The translations under genes were made by a program, and so were the position numbers. The notes below the pieces were generated by a model, which ran no database searches, had not been told where the DNA came from, and saw only the letters and a list, made by a program, of their open reading frames with translations. A stretch of 64,000 nucleotides of DNA from Beijerinckia mobilis. GTDB taxonomy: Bacteria; Pseudomonadota; Alphaproteobacteria; Rhizobiales; Beijerinckiaceae. Numbering within the stretch: the first letter of the stretch is position 1; every line of letters starts with the position of its first letter. The stretch covers positions 186,001 through 250,000 of the forward strand of contig NZ_JQJH01000001.1 of NCBI RefSeq assembly GCF_000745425.1, written 5' to 3'. Shown here piece by piece: positions 46,839 through 55,802 of the stretch.

Positions 46839-47987
46839 TCAAGCGACGCGGCGGCCTGGCTCGAAAGCTTCAACGGGCCGGCCGAGCAGACTGGCATGGA
46901 TGCGCTCAGCAGCGTGGCCATCGCCATAGGGATTGACCGCTTGGGCAAAGCGCGCGTAGGCGGCAGGATCGTCGCAGAGCGTCATCACCGCTTCGACGAT
47001 TGCGGCGGAATTGGTGCCAACGAGACGCACCGTACCGGCGGCGACGGCCTCCGGCCGCTCGGTGACGCTGCGCAGCACGAGAACCGGCTTGCCAAAGGTC
47101 GGCGCTTCCTCCTGAACCCCGCCGGAATCCGTGAGAATGATAAACGCGCGTTCCATCAAATAAACGAACTGATAATAGGACAATGGATCGATCAGATGGA
47201 TGTTGCCGCGCCCCGAAAGATGCGTGAAAACCGGCCCCGTGACATTCGGATTACGGTGAACGGGATAAAGGATTTCAACGTCCGAACGCTCGGCGATACG
47301 AGCCAGCGCCTCACATATTCCTTCGAAACCGGCGCCAAAATTCTCGCGCCGATGCGCCGTGACGAGAATCAACCGGCGCGTGGAATCAAGGAAAGAAAAT
47401 TGCTTTTCCAGGCTCTCGCGCAGCCTGGGCGTGTTCTTGATTTTCGCGACCGCCTCCTGCAAGGCATCGATGACCGTATTCCCGGTCACGAGGATGCGTC
47501 CGGCAAGCTGTTCCGAGGCAAGATGGCTCGCGGCGAGCGTGGTAGGCGCGAAATGAAGATCAGCCGCGACATCGACAATGCGGCGATTCATTTCCTCAGG
47601 GAAAGGATGTTTAAGGTCGTATGTGCGTAGACCCGCCTCGACATGACCAATGGGTATGCGCCAGTGGAAGGCTGCGAGACTTGCCGCCATTGTCGTCGTC
47701 GTATCGCCATGAACAAGGACGCGATCGGGCCGGATGGAGTTGAAAACATCATCCATCCCCGACAGGACACGCGCAGACAACCCGTTAAGTGTCTGACCCG
47801 CAACCATGACATCAAGATTGATATCTGGAGTAATATCGAACAGATCAAGGACCTGCGTCAACATTTCGCGGTGCTGCCCTGTGACACAGACCGTCGTCTG
47901 TATCAATGGATCCCGCCGCAGACGCGAGACCACCGGCGCCATTTTAATGGCTTCCGGGCGCGTCCCGAAAACGCAGATGACACGCAC
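46839..47987 (-). CDS. wecB: UDP-GlcNAc 2-epimerase (non-hydrolysing)
   Basis: The 382-residue protein matches WecB along its length: FGTRPEAIKMAPV (8-20), VTGQHREML, VHGDTTTTMAASLAAF, GHVEAGLRT and FPEEMNRRIVD, and TDSGGVQEEAP near residue 285. It converts UDP-GlcNAc to UDP-ManNAc in the cytoplasm. It is the first gene of the wecB-bcsB-nfrB-nfrA operon, supplying the sugar donor that the E. coli NfrB pathway also needs. GTG start with GAGGGGG just upstream. Confidence 0.95.
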   Translation of the reverse strand: MRVICVFGTRPEAIKMAPVVSRLRRDPLIQTTVCVTGQHREMLTQVLDLFDITPDINLDVMVAGQTLNGLSARVLSGMDDVFNSIRPDRVLVHGDTTTTMAASLAAFHWRIPIGHVEAGLRTYDLKHPFPEEMNRRIVDVAADLHFAPTTLAASHLASEQLAGRILVTGNTVIDALQEAVAKIKNTPRLRESLEKQFSFLDSTRRLILVTAHRRENFGAGFEGICEALARIAERSDVEILYPVHRNPNVTGPVFTHLSGRGNIHLIDPLSYYQFVYLMERAFIILTDSGGVQEEAPTFGKPVLVLRSVTERPEAVAAGTVRLVGTNSAAIVEAVMTLCDDPAAYARFAQAVNPYGDGHAAERIHASLLGRPVEAFEPGRRVA

Positions 47988-48469
47988 ACAGCCCCCTCAG
48001 TTCATATCATGACAGACCGGTTCAGGCTGTATAACCCTTTACAATGCAAGGCAAGCGCAATTCCCCATGAACGAAGCTGCTGCCGTTTCATTTCACCTGC
48101 TATAACAGCATTATCACACAAAAGTTATCAAGCCGATCCCACCCGAACCAGCGGGCTCAAATCAACGCCTCTGAAATTTCAATCGCTGCTTCGCCCACCG
48201 GATTGAACGGACAATCCCTCGCCGCAATGCCTCACTAAATCTGTTGTATTTTATGATAATATAACTCTTTAATCTGATGAAATTATAAAGTCTTTATTTT
48301 AACTCTGCCATATATTGGTTATGTCCAACGACGGAGGCGCGGTAAAGCAACGATCATGTAACATTCCAAGTCCGTCATTGGAACTCAATGAGCAAACTGC
48401 AATTCCACCGGTATGAAACCGCAAGCCCCGTCTCACCAAGCGAGACATAAAGGAAGGGCGAAAATAACG
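47988..48469. other. Divergent promoter region between wecB and the DUF4434-like gene
   Basis: About 480 bp with a very A+T-rich centre (about 48235-48310). It should carry both promoters of the polysaccharide locus. No gene or clear operator was recognised. Confidence 0.5.
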
Positions 48470-49336
48470 ATGCGCAGTATCTTCTTGATTTTGGCTTTGG
48501 CCAGTATGGCCCTGATCGGGATCGGCGAGATCGCTTTCGCGTCTGGTGGAAGCTGCGTCGAAGGCATCGTCTGGCAGCCCGACAATTTGACGATCAATCC
48601 GCATGGAGATTGGCACGAACTCGGCGTCAACACGCTGCTCGTGCAATGGACCGCTGTCGATGGCAAGGCATTCGTCCACGGTTCAAGCTTGTCGCCCTAC
48701 GAACAAACCCCGGACTGGCACCGCATCGCCAAAGCCCCTTGGGCCCAGCGTGTGATTCTTGGACTGGCCGGCGCCTTTTCCGAGGCCGCCGCACGCAACG
48801 ATATGGCAAAACTTGCCCATCTTTCGGCACGGCTGACCAATGTGCCAACACCACTCAATGTCAAAGGCTATTATTTTCCGGTCGAAGCTGATCCGACCTG
48901 GGCGAATGTCCATGAACTGCCGAAGATTCTCGCCCTTCTGCCTCGGCCACTTTGGATAAGCGTCTATGATGGCAGCAATTTGGGTCCAAGCCATTTTACC
49001 GATTGGCTCGCCAGCTGGCTGCCGCGAGATATCAACGTTCTTTTTCAGGACGGAGTCGGCGCGCATAATCGCGATCCATCGGTCGCCGCCGCTTATGCGG
49101 ATTCGCTCGTCAAACGATTTGGGAAGGAACATATCGCAGTCATCAGCGAGGCGTTCCGCCCGGCAATCGGCAGTGGGTTCCGCGCTGCGACGGCGGACGA
49201 ATTAAAAACACAGATCGCGGCTGAGCATGGACACAGACTGTTTTTATTCGATGGTCCTCATTACGTTTCAAACACACTGGTCAAACATCTCGTGACCACC
49301 GCCGATATCGGCCCTGCCACATCATGTCAGCATTAG
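48470..49336 (+). CDS. Secreted YbcH/DUF4434-like protein of the nfr locus
   Basis: The 288-residue product has a signal peptide (MRSIFLILALASMALIGIGEIAFA) and a TIM-barrel-like glycosidase-type sequence: GIVWQPD, W-ELGVNTLLVQWTAVDG, VILGLAGAFSE, GYYFPVEADPTW, PLWISVYD and NVLFQDGVGAHNRDP, ending RLFLFDGPHYVSN. This resembles DUF4434-type glycoside hydrolase-like proteins and, I believe, E. coli YbcH, which is encoded beside nfrA-nfrB. It may trim or process the exported polymer. It is divergent from wecB. A longer start at 48413 is open but the signal peptide favours 48470. Confidence 0.75.
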   Translation: MRSIFLILALASMALIGIGEIAFASGGSCVEGIVWQPDNLTINPHGDWHELGVNTLLVQWTAVDGKAFVHGSSLSPYEQTPDWHRIAKAPWAQRVILGLAGAFSEAAARNDMAKLAHLSARLTNVPTPLNVKGYYFPVEADPTWANVHELPKILALLPRPLWISVYDGSNLGPSHFTDWLASWLPRDINVLFQDGVGAHNRDPSVAAAYADSLVKRFGKEHIAVISEAFRPAIGSGFRAATADELKTQIAAEHGHRLFLFDGPHYVSNTLVKHLVTTADIGPATSCQH

Positions 49337-49729
49337 GCAGACCCTATCCAAATCTTCCGAAGCTCTAAAACACCTTCAGTCAACAATTGTAATGTTTGCC
49401 TGAAGGTTTTGGTCGTGGCTTCGACATTGAATGCTGGTTTTTATAACAAGCCGTCTTACCGCGTGGCGTCTCGCACGATGCTCGAAACGCCCTATGCTTT
49501 TCTAAAAACAGCGAGCCGAAAAGCAGTCATCCGCTTTTCGGCTCAATACCCAGTCTGCCTCACGGCATAAGCGCTTTGGGATAAACTGGCGGGAAAGCTG
49601 TCAAAGTCCCGGCCCCCACGGAGATGGGCGCCAAATCCGCTAGCCCCATTCCAACTGTGACGACACTTCTGGATGGAAGGCTTCTGGCCGTTGCGGCGAG
49701 CGGATCTCTATCCAGCTCATTCCGAACCA
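49337..49729. other. Intergenic region, no gene
   Basis: About 390 bp between two convergent genes. A loose inverted repeat (CCTTCAG and CTGAAGG, about 49370-49407) could act as a terminator for the plus-strand gene; nothing else seen. Confidence 0.4.
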
Positions 49730-50488
49730 TCAATTCTCCGGCGTCCCCGTTCCCAATGCGCCAACAGCACGCGCCTTCACATAGGCATAGATTTCGTGAA
49801 TCTCGTCGGGTTCAAAGAAGCCCGCCCAGCTCGGCATGCCTTTGTCCTTGCGGCCCACCATGGCAACATTGGTGAATTCGCTTTCCGTCATGCCATTGTT
49901 GAGCGACTGACGAAGATTAGGCGCATAGGAACTGCCGATCGCATCCTCGCCATGGCACCGGAAACAATAGGAATTGTAAGCGGCATAGCCATGGAAGACC
50001 GTCTTCGTGACCTTTGTGGTGCTACCGGGCGCGAAGATCGGAAAATCAACCGTAATCGGCTTGCCGTCAACGGTGTAAGTGTAAGTTTTCGTTTCGCCCG
50101 CCGGTGTCGCTGAACCGGTGGCAGGGCCGGATTTCAGACCGAGGATCCAGGATACAATTTCCTTGATTTCATCGCTCGAGAGCTGGGGATGCGCTGGCAT
50201 GGGGATATTGCCCCAGGTACCGACATGGCCCTTGGCAATCGCCTCGGACAGAATGTCCACGGCCTTGTCATCGGTCGCGAATTTCTTGGCTACCTCCTGG
50301 AACGCCGGGCCAACCACCTTCTGGTCTATGGCATGGCAGGAGAAACAGTCACTTCCCTTGGCGATCATTTCTCCCTTGGATGCGGCGCCAGAGGAATCGG
50401 CCGCAGATGCCGCGATAAGTCCAAAATCCGGGACCGTCGCAGCGATCGCGCCGACTCCCAAAACAAGTAACATTGCACCATATTTCAT
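49730..50488 (-). CDS. xoxG: Two-haem cytochrome c with XoxG-like C-terminal half
   Basis: The 252-residue protein has a signal peptide (to about residue 30) and two haem sites, CFSCH (C48, C51, H52; likely ligand M97) and CFRCH (C175, C178, H179; likely ligand M218). The first half resembles small cytochrome c-551/c8 proteins; the second resembles XoxG/cytochrome cL, the electron acceptor of XoxF (YNSYCFRCHGEDAIGSSYAPNLRQSL, KDKGMPSW). XoxG normally has one haem, so this is a fusion that may shorten the electron path to the oxidase. It lies 134 bp after xoxJ in the same direction. The symbol is by position and second-domain similarity. Confidence 0.82.
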   Translation of the reverse strand: MKYGAMLLVLGVGAIAATVPDFGLIAASAADSSGAASKGEMIAKGSDCFSCHAIDQKVVGPAFQEVAKKFATDDKAVDILSEAIAKGHVGTWGNIPMPAHPQLSSDEIKEIVSWILGLKSGPATGSATPAGETKTYTYTVDGKPITVDFPIFAPGSTTKVTKTVFHGYAAYNSYCFRCHGEDAIGSSYAPNLRQSLNNGMTESEFTNVAMVGRKDKGMPSWAGFFEPDEIHEIYAYVKARAVGALGTGTPEN

Positions 50489-50621
50489 CGATTTTTCTTT
50501 CAAACCCAGGATGTGATGATTGCAGGAGCAGGCCAGAAGATTGCCGCACGGCTCCGCTCAAACAGCCAAGGGATCTCGCGTGTTTTGAATCGCGTTGCGA
50601 CCGATTGTAATCGACAACGCC

Positions 50622-51494
50622 CTAGAATGGTTCATTGACGGAGTGACGCCCCGTATAGAATTTCACACCACTATCGTTCAAAGCCGCATCAAGCTCCGCC
50701 CTATGCGTGTCGATGACCTTGTCGAGCGCTTCCTTCAGATTGTTATCGTTCTTGCGCACGCCCATGGACATTTTATAGGCGTAATTCACCTGCGGCAGAC
50801 CCGGTCCATACTGCTCCGGCGGCACTTCCCGAACACGCAAATCGGGATAGTCTTTCAGAAAATAGCCAATTGCCGGTTGCCAGGTGATCATGACGTCCAC
50901 TTGCCCGTCCTGAACCGCCTGCAACATAGCCCGTGGCGATTCCCTTGGACTTTCGGCAACATTGAAGACAACGGCATTGTCAATCAAACCAAGCATTTTA
51001 ATCGCTTCAACGGGCGTCGTATCATCCTGAAATCCGATCTTCATTTCCGCGAGCGCCGGCGAGGTCATGGCGGTGACGGCGCGGTTATCGGATTTCCTGG
51101 TCACGAATACATAAGCCGATTGATAATAGGGCTTTGTGTAACCATCTTCTTCATCCCCATGGGGAAAATCCATGACGACGTCGCACCTGCCCGCATCAAG
51201 CGTATCAGCCAGGAAATTGGTAAATCCTCCCTGACCACGCTCACTCTCCCAGACATAGCTGAGTTTTCGACCCATCGCCTTCGCGACGACTTCGGCAACC
51301 TTGTTCTGAAACCCTTCTCCATTACGGTTGGAAAAAGGAAGATAATCAGGATCGGCGCACACTCGCAAAACATTGGACACAGCGGAGGCGTCGGCACCGG
51401 CGACCTCATCATTCTTCGCCAGGACAATATGCGATGCACAAGCCGTAAAGAAGATACTCGCGGCAGCCAATCTCGTGGATATTCCTAAACGCAT
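50622..51494 (-). CDS. xoxJ: XoxJ, periplasmic binding-type partner of XoxF
   Basis: The 290-residue protein has a signal peptide (MRLGISTRLAAASIFFTACASHIVLA) and a solute-binding-like fold: LRVCADPDYLPFSNRNGEGFQNKVAEVVAKAMG and the GRCDVVMDFPHG segment that are characteristic of XoxJ/MxaJ proteins linked to PQQ dehydrogenases. XoxJ is thought to help activate or mature XoxF. GGGAG lies 9 nt before the chosen ATG; the frame is open further upstream. It follows xoxF by 107 bp. Confidence 0.9.
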   Translation of the reverse strand: MRLGISTRLAAASIFFTACASHIVLAKNDEVAGADASAVSNVLRVCADPDYLPFSNRNGEGFQNKVAEVVAKAMGRKLSYVWESERGQGGFTNFLADTLDAGRCDVVMDFPHGDEEDGYTKPYYQSAYVFVTRKSDNRAVTAMTSPALAEMKIGFQDDTTPVEAIKMLGLIDNAVVFNVAESPRESPRAMLQAVQDGQVDVMITWQPAIGYFLKDYPDLRVREVPPEQYGPGLPQVNYAYKMSMGVRKNDNNLKEALDKVIDTHRAELDAALNDSGVKFYTGRHSVNEPF

Positions 51495-51601
51495 GGCAAG
51501 CAACTCCCTCATGATACGGGAAAGGCTCATAGATGCCATCCTGAACCGAAGATGGCATCGCCCCGGACAGAATCCGGGGCGCGCTTCAATCAAGTCCGGA
51601 A

Positions 51602-53440
51602 TTATTCACCGGCTTTGGATGGCAGGGCAAAGACCATCAGCGTACCGCCGAGATTCGTGTAATTCGGCAATGACGCATTCAGTCCGACGGCGCCCAGTCC
51701 TTCGCTGCCTTTGTGCAGATTATTGGCCATACCGATGGCCGCCCAACCGCCGACACCGGAGAGCACGGCTACATATTGCTTGCCATTATGCATATAGGTG
51801 ATCGGATTTCCGATAATTCCGGATGGTGTTTTGAACTCATAGAGTATCTTGCCAGTCTTGATATCGACGGCCCGGAACATTCCGGTCAATGTCCCATAGA
51901 AAGCGACATCACCGGCAGTGGTCAGCGCACCGCTCCAATCCTGGAACATATCCTTGATTTCCCATGGGGTTTCACCCGTCATGGGATTATAGGCGATAAA
52001 TCTGCCGCGATTGCCGCCCGGCCCCGGAACCATATTCACGATCGCGCCGACGAAGGGGAAGCCAGCTTTATATTTTACGTTGAATGCCTGATAGCTCATA
52101 CACAGATGATTGAGCGGGGCATAGAAAAGTTTTGTATTCGGATTATAGGAAACCGGCTGCTGGTCCTTGTCGCCTTGAGATGAAGGGCAGATGTCCGTAA
52201 CGTTTTTGTCCGCCTCGGTCATCTTATCCGGATTGACGATAGGACGGTTGGTCTTCGGGTCGATCCCAGACGCCCAGTTCACAGAAGAATCATATTTCGT
52301 GATCTTGATCGGCGAGCCGGTCTCGCGATTGAGAACGTAGGTGAAACCGTTTCGATCAAAATGAACAAGTGCCGGGACGGTCTTGCCCTTGTCTTCCACA
52401 TCGACAAGAACCATCTCATTCACGCCGTCGTAATCCCACCCATCATGCGGCGTCATCTGATAGGCCCATTTGGCGTCACCAGTATCGGCATCGCGGGCGA
52501 TGATCGCCATGGACCAGGCATTGTCACCGGGCCTCTGGCTCGGGTTCCAGGTGCCCGGATTACCCGTGCCATAATAGACGAGGTTCAGCTTCGGATCATA
52601 GGCATACCACCCCCAGGTGCTGCCACCGCCGACCTTCCACTCGTCCCCCCGCCAGGTCTTGAGACTGGAATCCGCACCGACCGGCTTACCCGTGGCACCA
52701 TCGATTGTTTTCTGTGGATTGAATTTGATATCCTCGTCCGATCCTTCGCTGTAGGCACGCCAGAGCATCTTGCCCGAATGGAGATCATAAGCAGTCAGAT
52801 AGCCCCGGACACCGAACTCGCCGCCCGACATACCAACAATCACTTTGTTGCCGACAATCATCGGCGCATTCGTCATGGTGCTGCCCTTTTTAGGGTCAGC
52901 ATTCTCGGCCACCCAGATCACTTTTCCGGTATTGGCATCGAGCGCGTAAATTTTGCCATCCAATGCATTGGCAACGAGGATTCCCTCAGCATAGGCGGGA
53001 CCGCGGTTCACCACGTCACAACAGGCGACCGGCGGCGCATCCTCGTTAGGCGGGGGCATGAATTTCCATTTGATCTGATCAGGATGGTCCAGATCAATCG
53101 CATAGACATAATTGGGATACGACGTTTCATAATACATCGTATTGCCGATCACCAGCGGCTGCCCCTCGAGACCCCGAAGCGTGCCGGTGGACATCGTCCA
53201 GGCGACCTGCAGATTCTTCACATTGTCGCTGTTGATCTGCTTGAGCGCGCTGTAACGCCAATTATCATACGTGCCCGTCGGAATGACCCATTGATTAGGG
53301 TCTTTCTGCATCTCAATCAATGACTGCTTGCTGTCAGCTGCTTGCGCATGCACCGTGGAAACCACAGTTCCCATGCCGGCGAGGGCAAAAGACACCGCAC
53401 CCAACACATGCCGGCACGACTTCCTACGAACTTTCCTCAT
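51602..53440 (-). CDS. xoxF: Lanthanide-dependent methanol dehydrogenase XoxF (PQQ)
   Basis: The 612-residue periplasmic quinoprotein has a signal peptide (to about residue 35), the vicinal disulfide C140-C141 that clamps PQQ, and the catalytic segment PHDGWDYDGVNE. Here the catalytic Asp (D336) is followed two residues later by D338, the extra ligand diagnostic of lanthanide-type XoxF; calcium-type MxaF has Ala there. It oxidises methanol (possibly other alcohols) and passes electrons to a c-type cytochrome. GGAGG 5 nt before the ATG sets the start. No mxa or pqq genes are in the window. Confidence 0.95.
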   Translation of the reverse strand: MRKVRRKSCRHVLGAVSFALAGMGTVVSTVHAQAADSKQSLIEMQKDPNQWVIPTGTYDNWRYSALKQINSDNVKNLQVAWTMSTGTLRGLEGQPLVIGNTMYYETSYPNYVYAIDLDHPDQIKWKFMPPPNEDAPPVACCDVVNRGPAYAEGILVANALDGKIYALDANTGKVIWVAENADPKKGSTMTNAPMIVGNKVIVGMSGGEFGVRGYLTAYDLHSGKMLWRAYSEGSDEDIKFNPQKTIDGATGKPVGADSSLKTWRGDEWKVGGGSTWGWYAYDPKLNLVYYGTGNPGTWNPSQRPGDNAWSMAIIARDADTGDAKWAYQMTPHDGWDYDGVNEMVLVDVEDKGKTVPALVHFDRNGFTYVLNRETGSPIKITKYDSSVNWASGIDPKTNRPIVNPDKMTEADKNVTDICPSSQGDKDQQPVSYNPNTKLFYAPLNHLCMSYQAFNVKYKAGFPFVGAIVNMVPGPGGNRGRFIAYNPMTGETPWEIKDMFQDWSGALTTAGDVAFYGTLTGMFRAVDIKTGKILYEFKTPSGIIGNPITYMHNGKQYVAVLSGVGGWAAIGMANNLHKGSEGLGAVGLNASLPNYTNLGGTLMVFALPSKAGE

Positions 53441-54308
53441 TGAGCTTCCTCCAAAACGCATTGTTCTGATTTGCTGCGCTTTGCCTGACGTGTTTTATTA
53501 CTTATCTCGGTCTTATATTTATCATTCAATATACAGCTGGCCATTAGAACCGGCCATATTGCACTGCAACAATCACAGACTCCTACAAGGTGACCGAACC
53601 GGCGCAGTGCAACGTCGCGAATATGGAAAACATCCCGGTATCATCAGGATGTTTTCATCTTATTCGGCGGCATTCTTCACTCTCCTCCACGCATGATCAA
53701 GAACTTTTTCTTCAACCAATCTAAAATTTCAGAAACTCTTGTTCATGCCTGAAGCGAGCGCTTAATGCAGGCAAAAAATCTTGTGACGCTGCCGCTGAAT
53801 TCGATTTGAATATGCGCAATCCGCTCCGTATATTTTCACATATCTTATTGATTAATAATATTCTTTCTACTTCTCTCCGAGCTGAAGCGATGTATACAAA
53901 CGGAACAGGAGAGACTGCCGGGCACGGATAATGCCTCAGCCGGAAGTGATTGCCTAAAGATTCTCAATGAAGTGATAGACATTAACAATCGAACCTTCCG
54001 GGCGCGCCGATCATGCGTAACGAACTATAGCGCAGGCATGAATGACGACGGGTGAGAAACGGATTTGGCGAGAAATCAGAAACAGGCTTTCCCATACCTT
54101 TCAGTCTTAGCCAGCCGCCGTTGCATTGATCACGCCCTCCAAAAACCTTCGAATGTTTTGGAAACGCCTGGTGATCGATGTGGTTCAGCCCCTAGGCAAA
54201 CCCGCCGGTGCGAGGGAGATTTTTAAGAAAAATCTCTCCCGGCGGGATTGACCCAAATCATCCGTCGATAATATTTCAATTAAAGCAATGTCTTATGCCT
54301 GTTGCACC
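53441..54308. other. Intergenic region upstream of xoxF
   Basis: About 870 bp without a supported gene. It should contain the xoxF promoter in the part near 53441-53600, which is A+T-rich. A two-part hairpin lies at 54201-54246. Confidence 0.45.
54201..54246 (-). terminator. Probable terminator after the lysozyme-inhibitor gene
   Basis: An outer 8-bp GC stem (54201-54208 with 54239-54246) and an inner 11-bp stem around GAGATTTTT/AAAAATCTC form a long hairpin with a small internal loop, about 60 nt past the stop codon at 54309. Only a short T-run follows on the minus strand. Confidence 0.45.
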
Positions 54309-54623
54309 TCACTTCGCGACGCAGCTTTCCTGATGCCCATCGCGAGTCAAAGTCGCATTTTTACCTTTGATCCAGAACTCGATTTCGTCATCAGCGTAAC
54401 GGCCACCATCAGCCGAGACGACTTGCGGCAAGGTTATTCTCTGTTCCGATCCGTCGAAAATCAGCATCGCCTCGCCCGGTCCGGCCTTGGGCGCAGAGAA
54501 ATGCGCGGTCAATCCCGAACCGCGACTGCAATCATAGTGGACTTCCATAGCATGTACGTTGCCGCTGATGATCACGGCGACAATCATTATTTTAACAGAC
54601 AATTTCCCGATGGCATGACACAT
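54309..54623 (-). CDS. MliC/PliC-like lysozyme inhibitor
   Basis: A 104-residue secreted protein: signal peptide (to about residue 25, GNVHA) then one MliC domain with the paired cysteines (YDCSRG and ESC), the SADGGRY loop and EFWIKGKNATL. The loop Ser and the Lys of the GKNA segment match the residues by which MliC blocks C-type lysozyme. It would protect peptidoglycan in the periplasm. AAAGG lies 7 nt before this ATG. It follows the phospholipase D-like gene by 45 bp on the same strand. Confidence 0.82.
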   Translation of the reverse strand: MCHAIGKLSVKIMIVAVIISGNVHAMEVHYDCSRGSGLTAHFSAPKAGPGEAMLIFDGSEQRITLPQVVSADGGRYADDEIEFWIKGKNATLTRDGHQESCVAK

Positions 54624-54668
54624 AGCTTGACCTTTGACGATTGTCTGCATCCATCACAGGATCTGTGA

Positions 54669-55253
54669 TCAGCGGAATGTCGGATAGACATCCTTGTAAA
54701 CGAGATGATTGTTTCTGCTCCACATCCTGTCAAATTCCTTTTTAAAGCGATCCACCACGCTCTTTTCATTGATGATAATCATGTCATTGTCCTGCGCCTT
54801 GAGGCCGGACGCCGAGAAATTGGCGGAGCCGCTCCTCAGAAGGCGTCCGTCAATTTGATAGGATTTGAGATGCATCAAGGGTTCAGCATGCGATTTAACC
54901 TTGATCGTGACACCGCGTGTGCGGCGTAAATCCTGGAGTGCCTGAAAAGGCCTGCCGTGGTCATAAATCTGACTCTCGTAGAGATAAACACGAATAATGA
55001 CCCCGCGTTCGGCGGCACGGGTGAGAGCCTCTATTACCGCCACATCCGTCAATACATAAGACGCCAGATCGATGTCATGTTGAGCCGCCTCGATCAACGC
55101 AACGTCAATCCGTTCGAGATTCTCTTCAGGGGCATAGTGGAGCTCGATCGCGGCCTGATCATGGGCATGGGGTAAGGCGGAGACGCTGGCAAGGATTAGC
55201 GAAGCCGTCAGCAACGTCAGGGAAACACGTCTACGAACAGAAGATTGCATCAT
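54669..55253 (-). CDS. Secreted single-HKD phospholipase D-like nuclease
   Basis: The 194-residue product has a signal peptide (to about residue 27) and one HKD motif, H128-x-K130-x4-D135, followed by SGSANFSASG. This is the Nuc-type member of the phospholipase D superfamily; two copies dimerise to make the active site, acting on nucleic acids or phosphodiesters. It lies just upstream of the lysozyme inhibitor. Starts upstream in the open frame add an A+T-rich, unlikely extension. Confidence 0.83.
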   Translation of the reverse strand: MMQSSVRRRVSLTLLTASLILASVSALPHAHDQAAIELHYAPEENLERIDVALIEAAQHDIDLASYVLTDVAVIEALTRAAERGVIIRVYLYESQIYDHGRPFQALQDLRRTRGVTIKVKSHAEPLMHLKSYQIDGRLLRSGSANFSASGLKAQDNDMIIINEKSVVDRFKKEFDRMWSRNNHLVYKDVYPTFR

Positions 55254-55802
55254 GAACTCATGGAGACAAAAATATTTATATCGTAAAAATTTTGGCGTAA
55301 TAAAGATCCGCCCCAAGAGATATTTGAATAAAATAAATATATATCGTGCCAAAATCAGACATTTTTATTTATTTCTGCAAATATAAATCGCTAAAATAAG
55401 TATTATTTTTATATAGAATAAAATTTTACTGTAATCGGCAAAATTCGACCAGAAATTTCCTGTCAAATTCACTCACCTATCACAATGTCTTTCCTGAAAA
55501 AGGGAAGCGCGAACGCTCAGACCGGTTGCGCCGCAGCGCGGTAAAACTCGGCGCGATAGATGGCATTTCTGATGCCGCTCCGGTGCCGCGCTTTAGCCGA
55601 TCTCCTCTCCGCAATTGCGACACACGCACGCGCCGGTCCGTCATCGCCCGATAAAGAAGGCTTTACGCTAAGTCGCATTCATCCCAACCTGATGGGATGA
55701 ATGCTGTCCAGCGGAAAACCATCGCCCGCGCGGGCTGGCTCTCAACCTGTCATTCTCATTGAGAACTGCTTGGCATGACAGCGAGCGTTTCGTTTTGCCC
55801 GG
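55254..55802. other. A+T-rich intergenic region with a hairpin
   Basis: Positions 55260-55480 are extremely A+T-rich for this genome and probably hold the promoter of the phospholipase D-like gene. No gene recognised. A perfect 11-bp hairpin at 55676-55703 lies about 100 nt past the atpG stop and may end the ATPase transcript. Confidence 0.5.
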
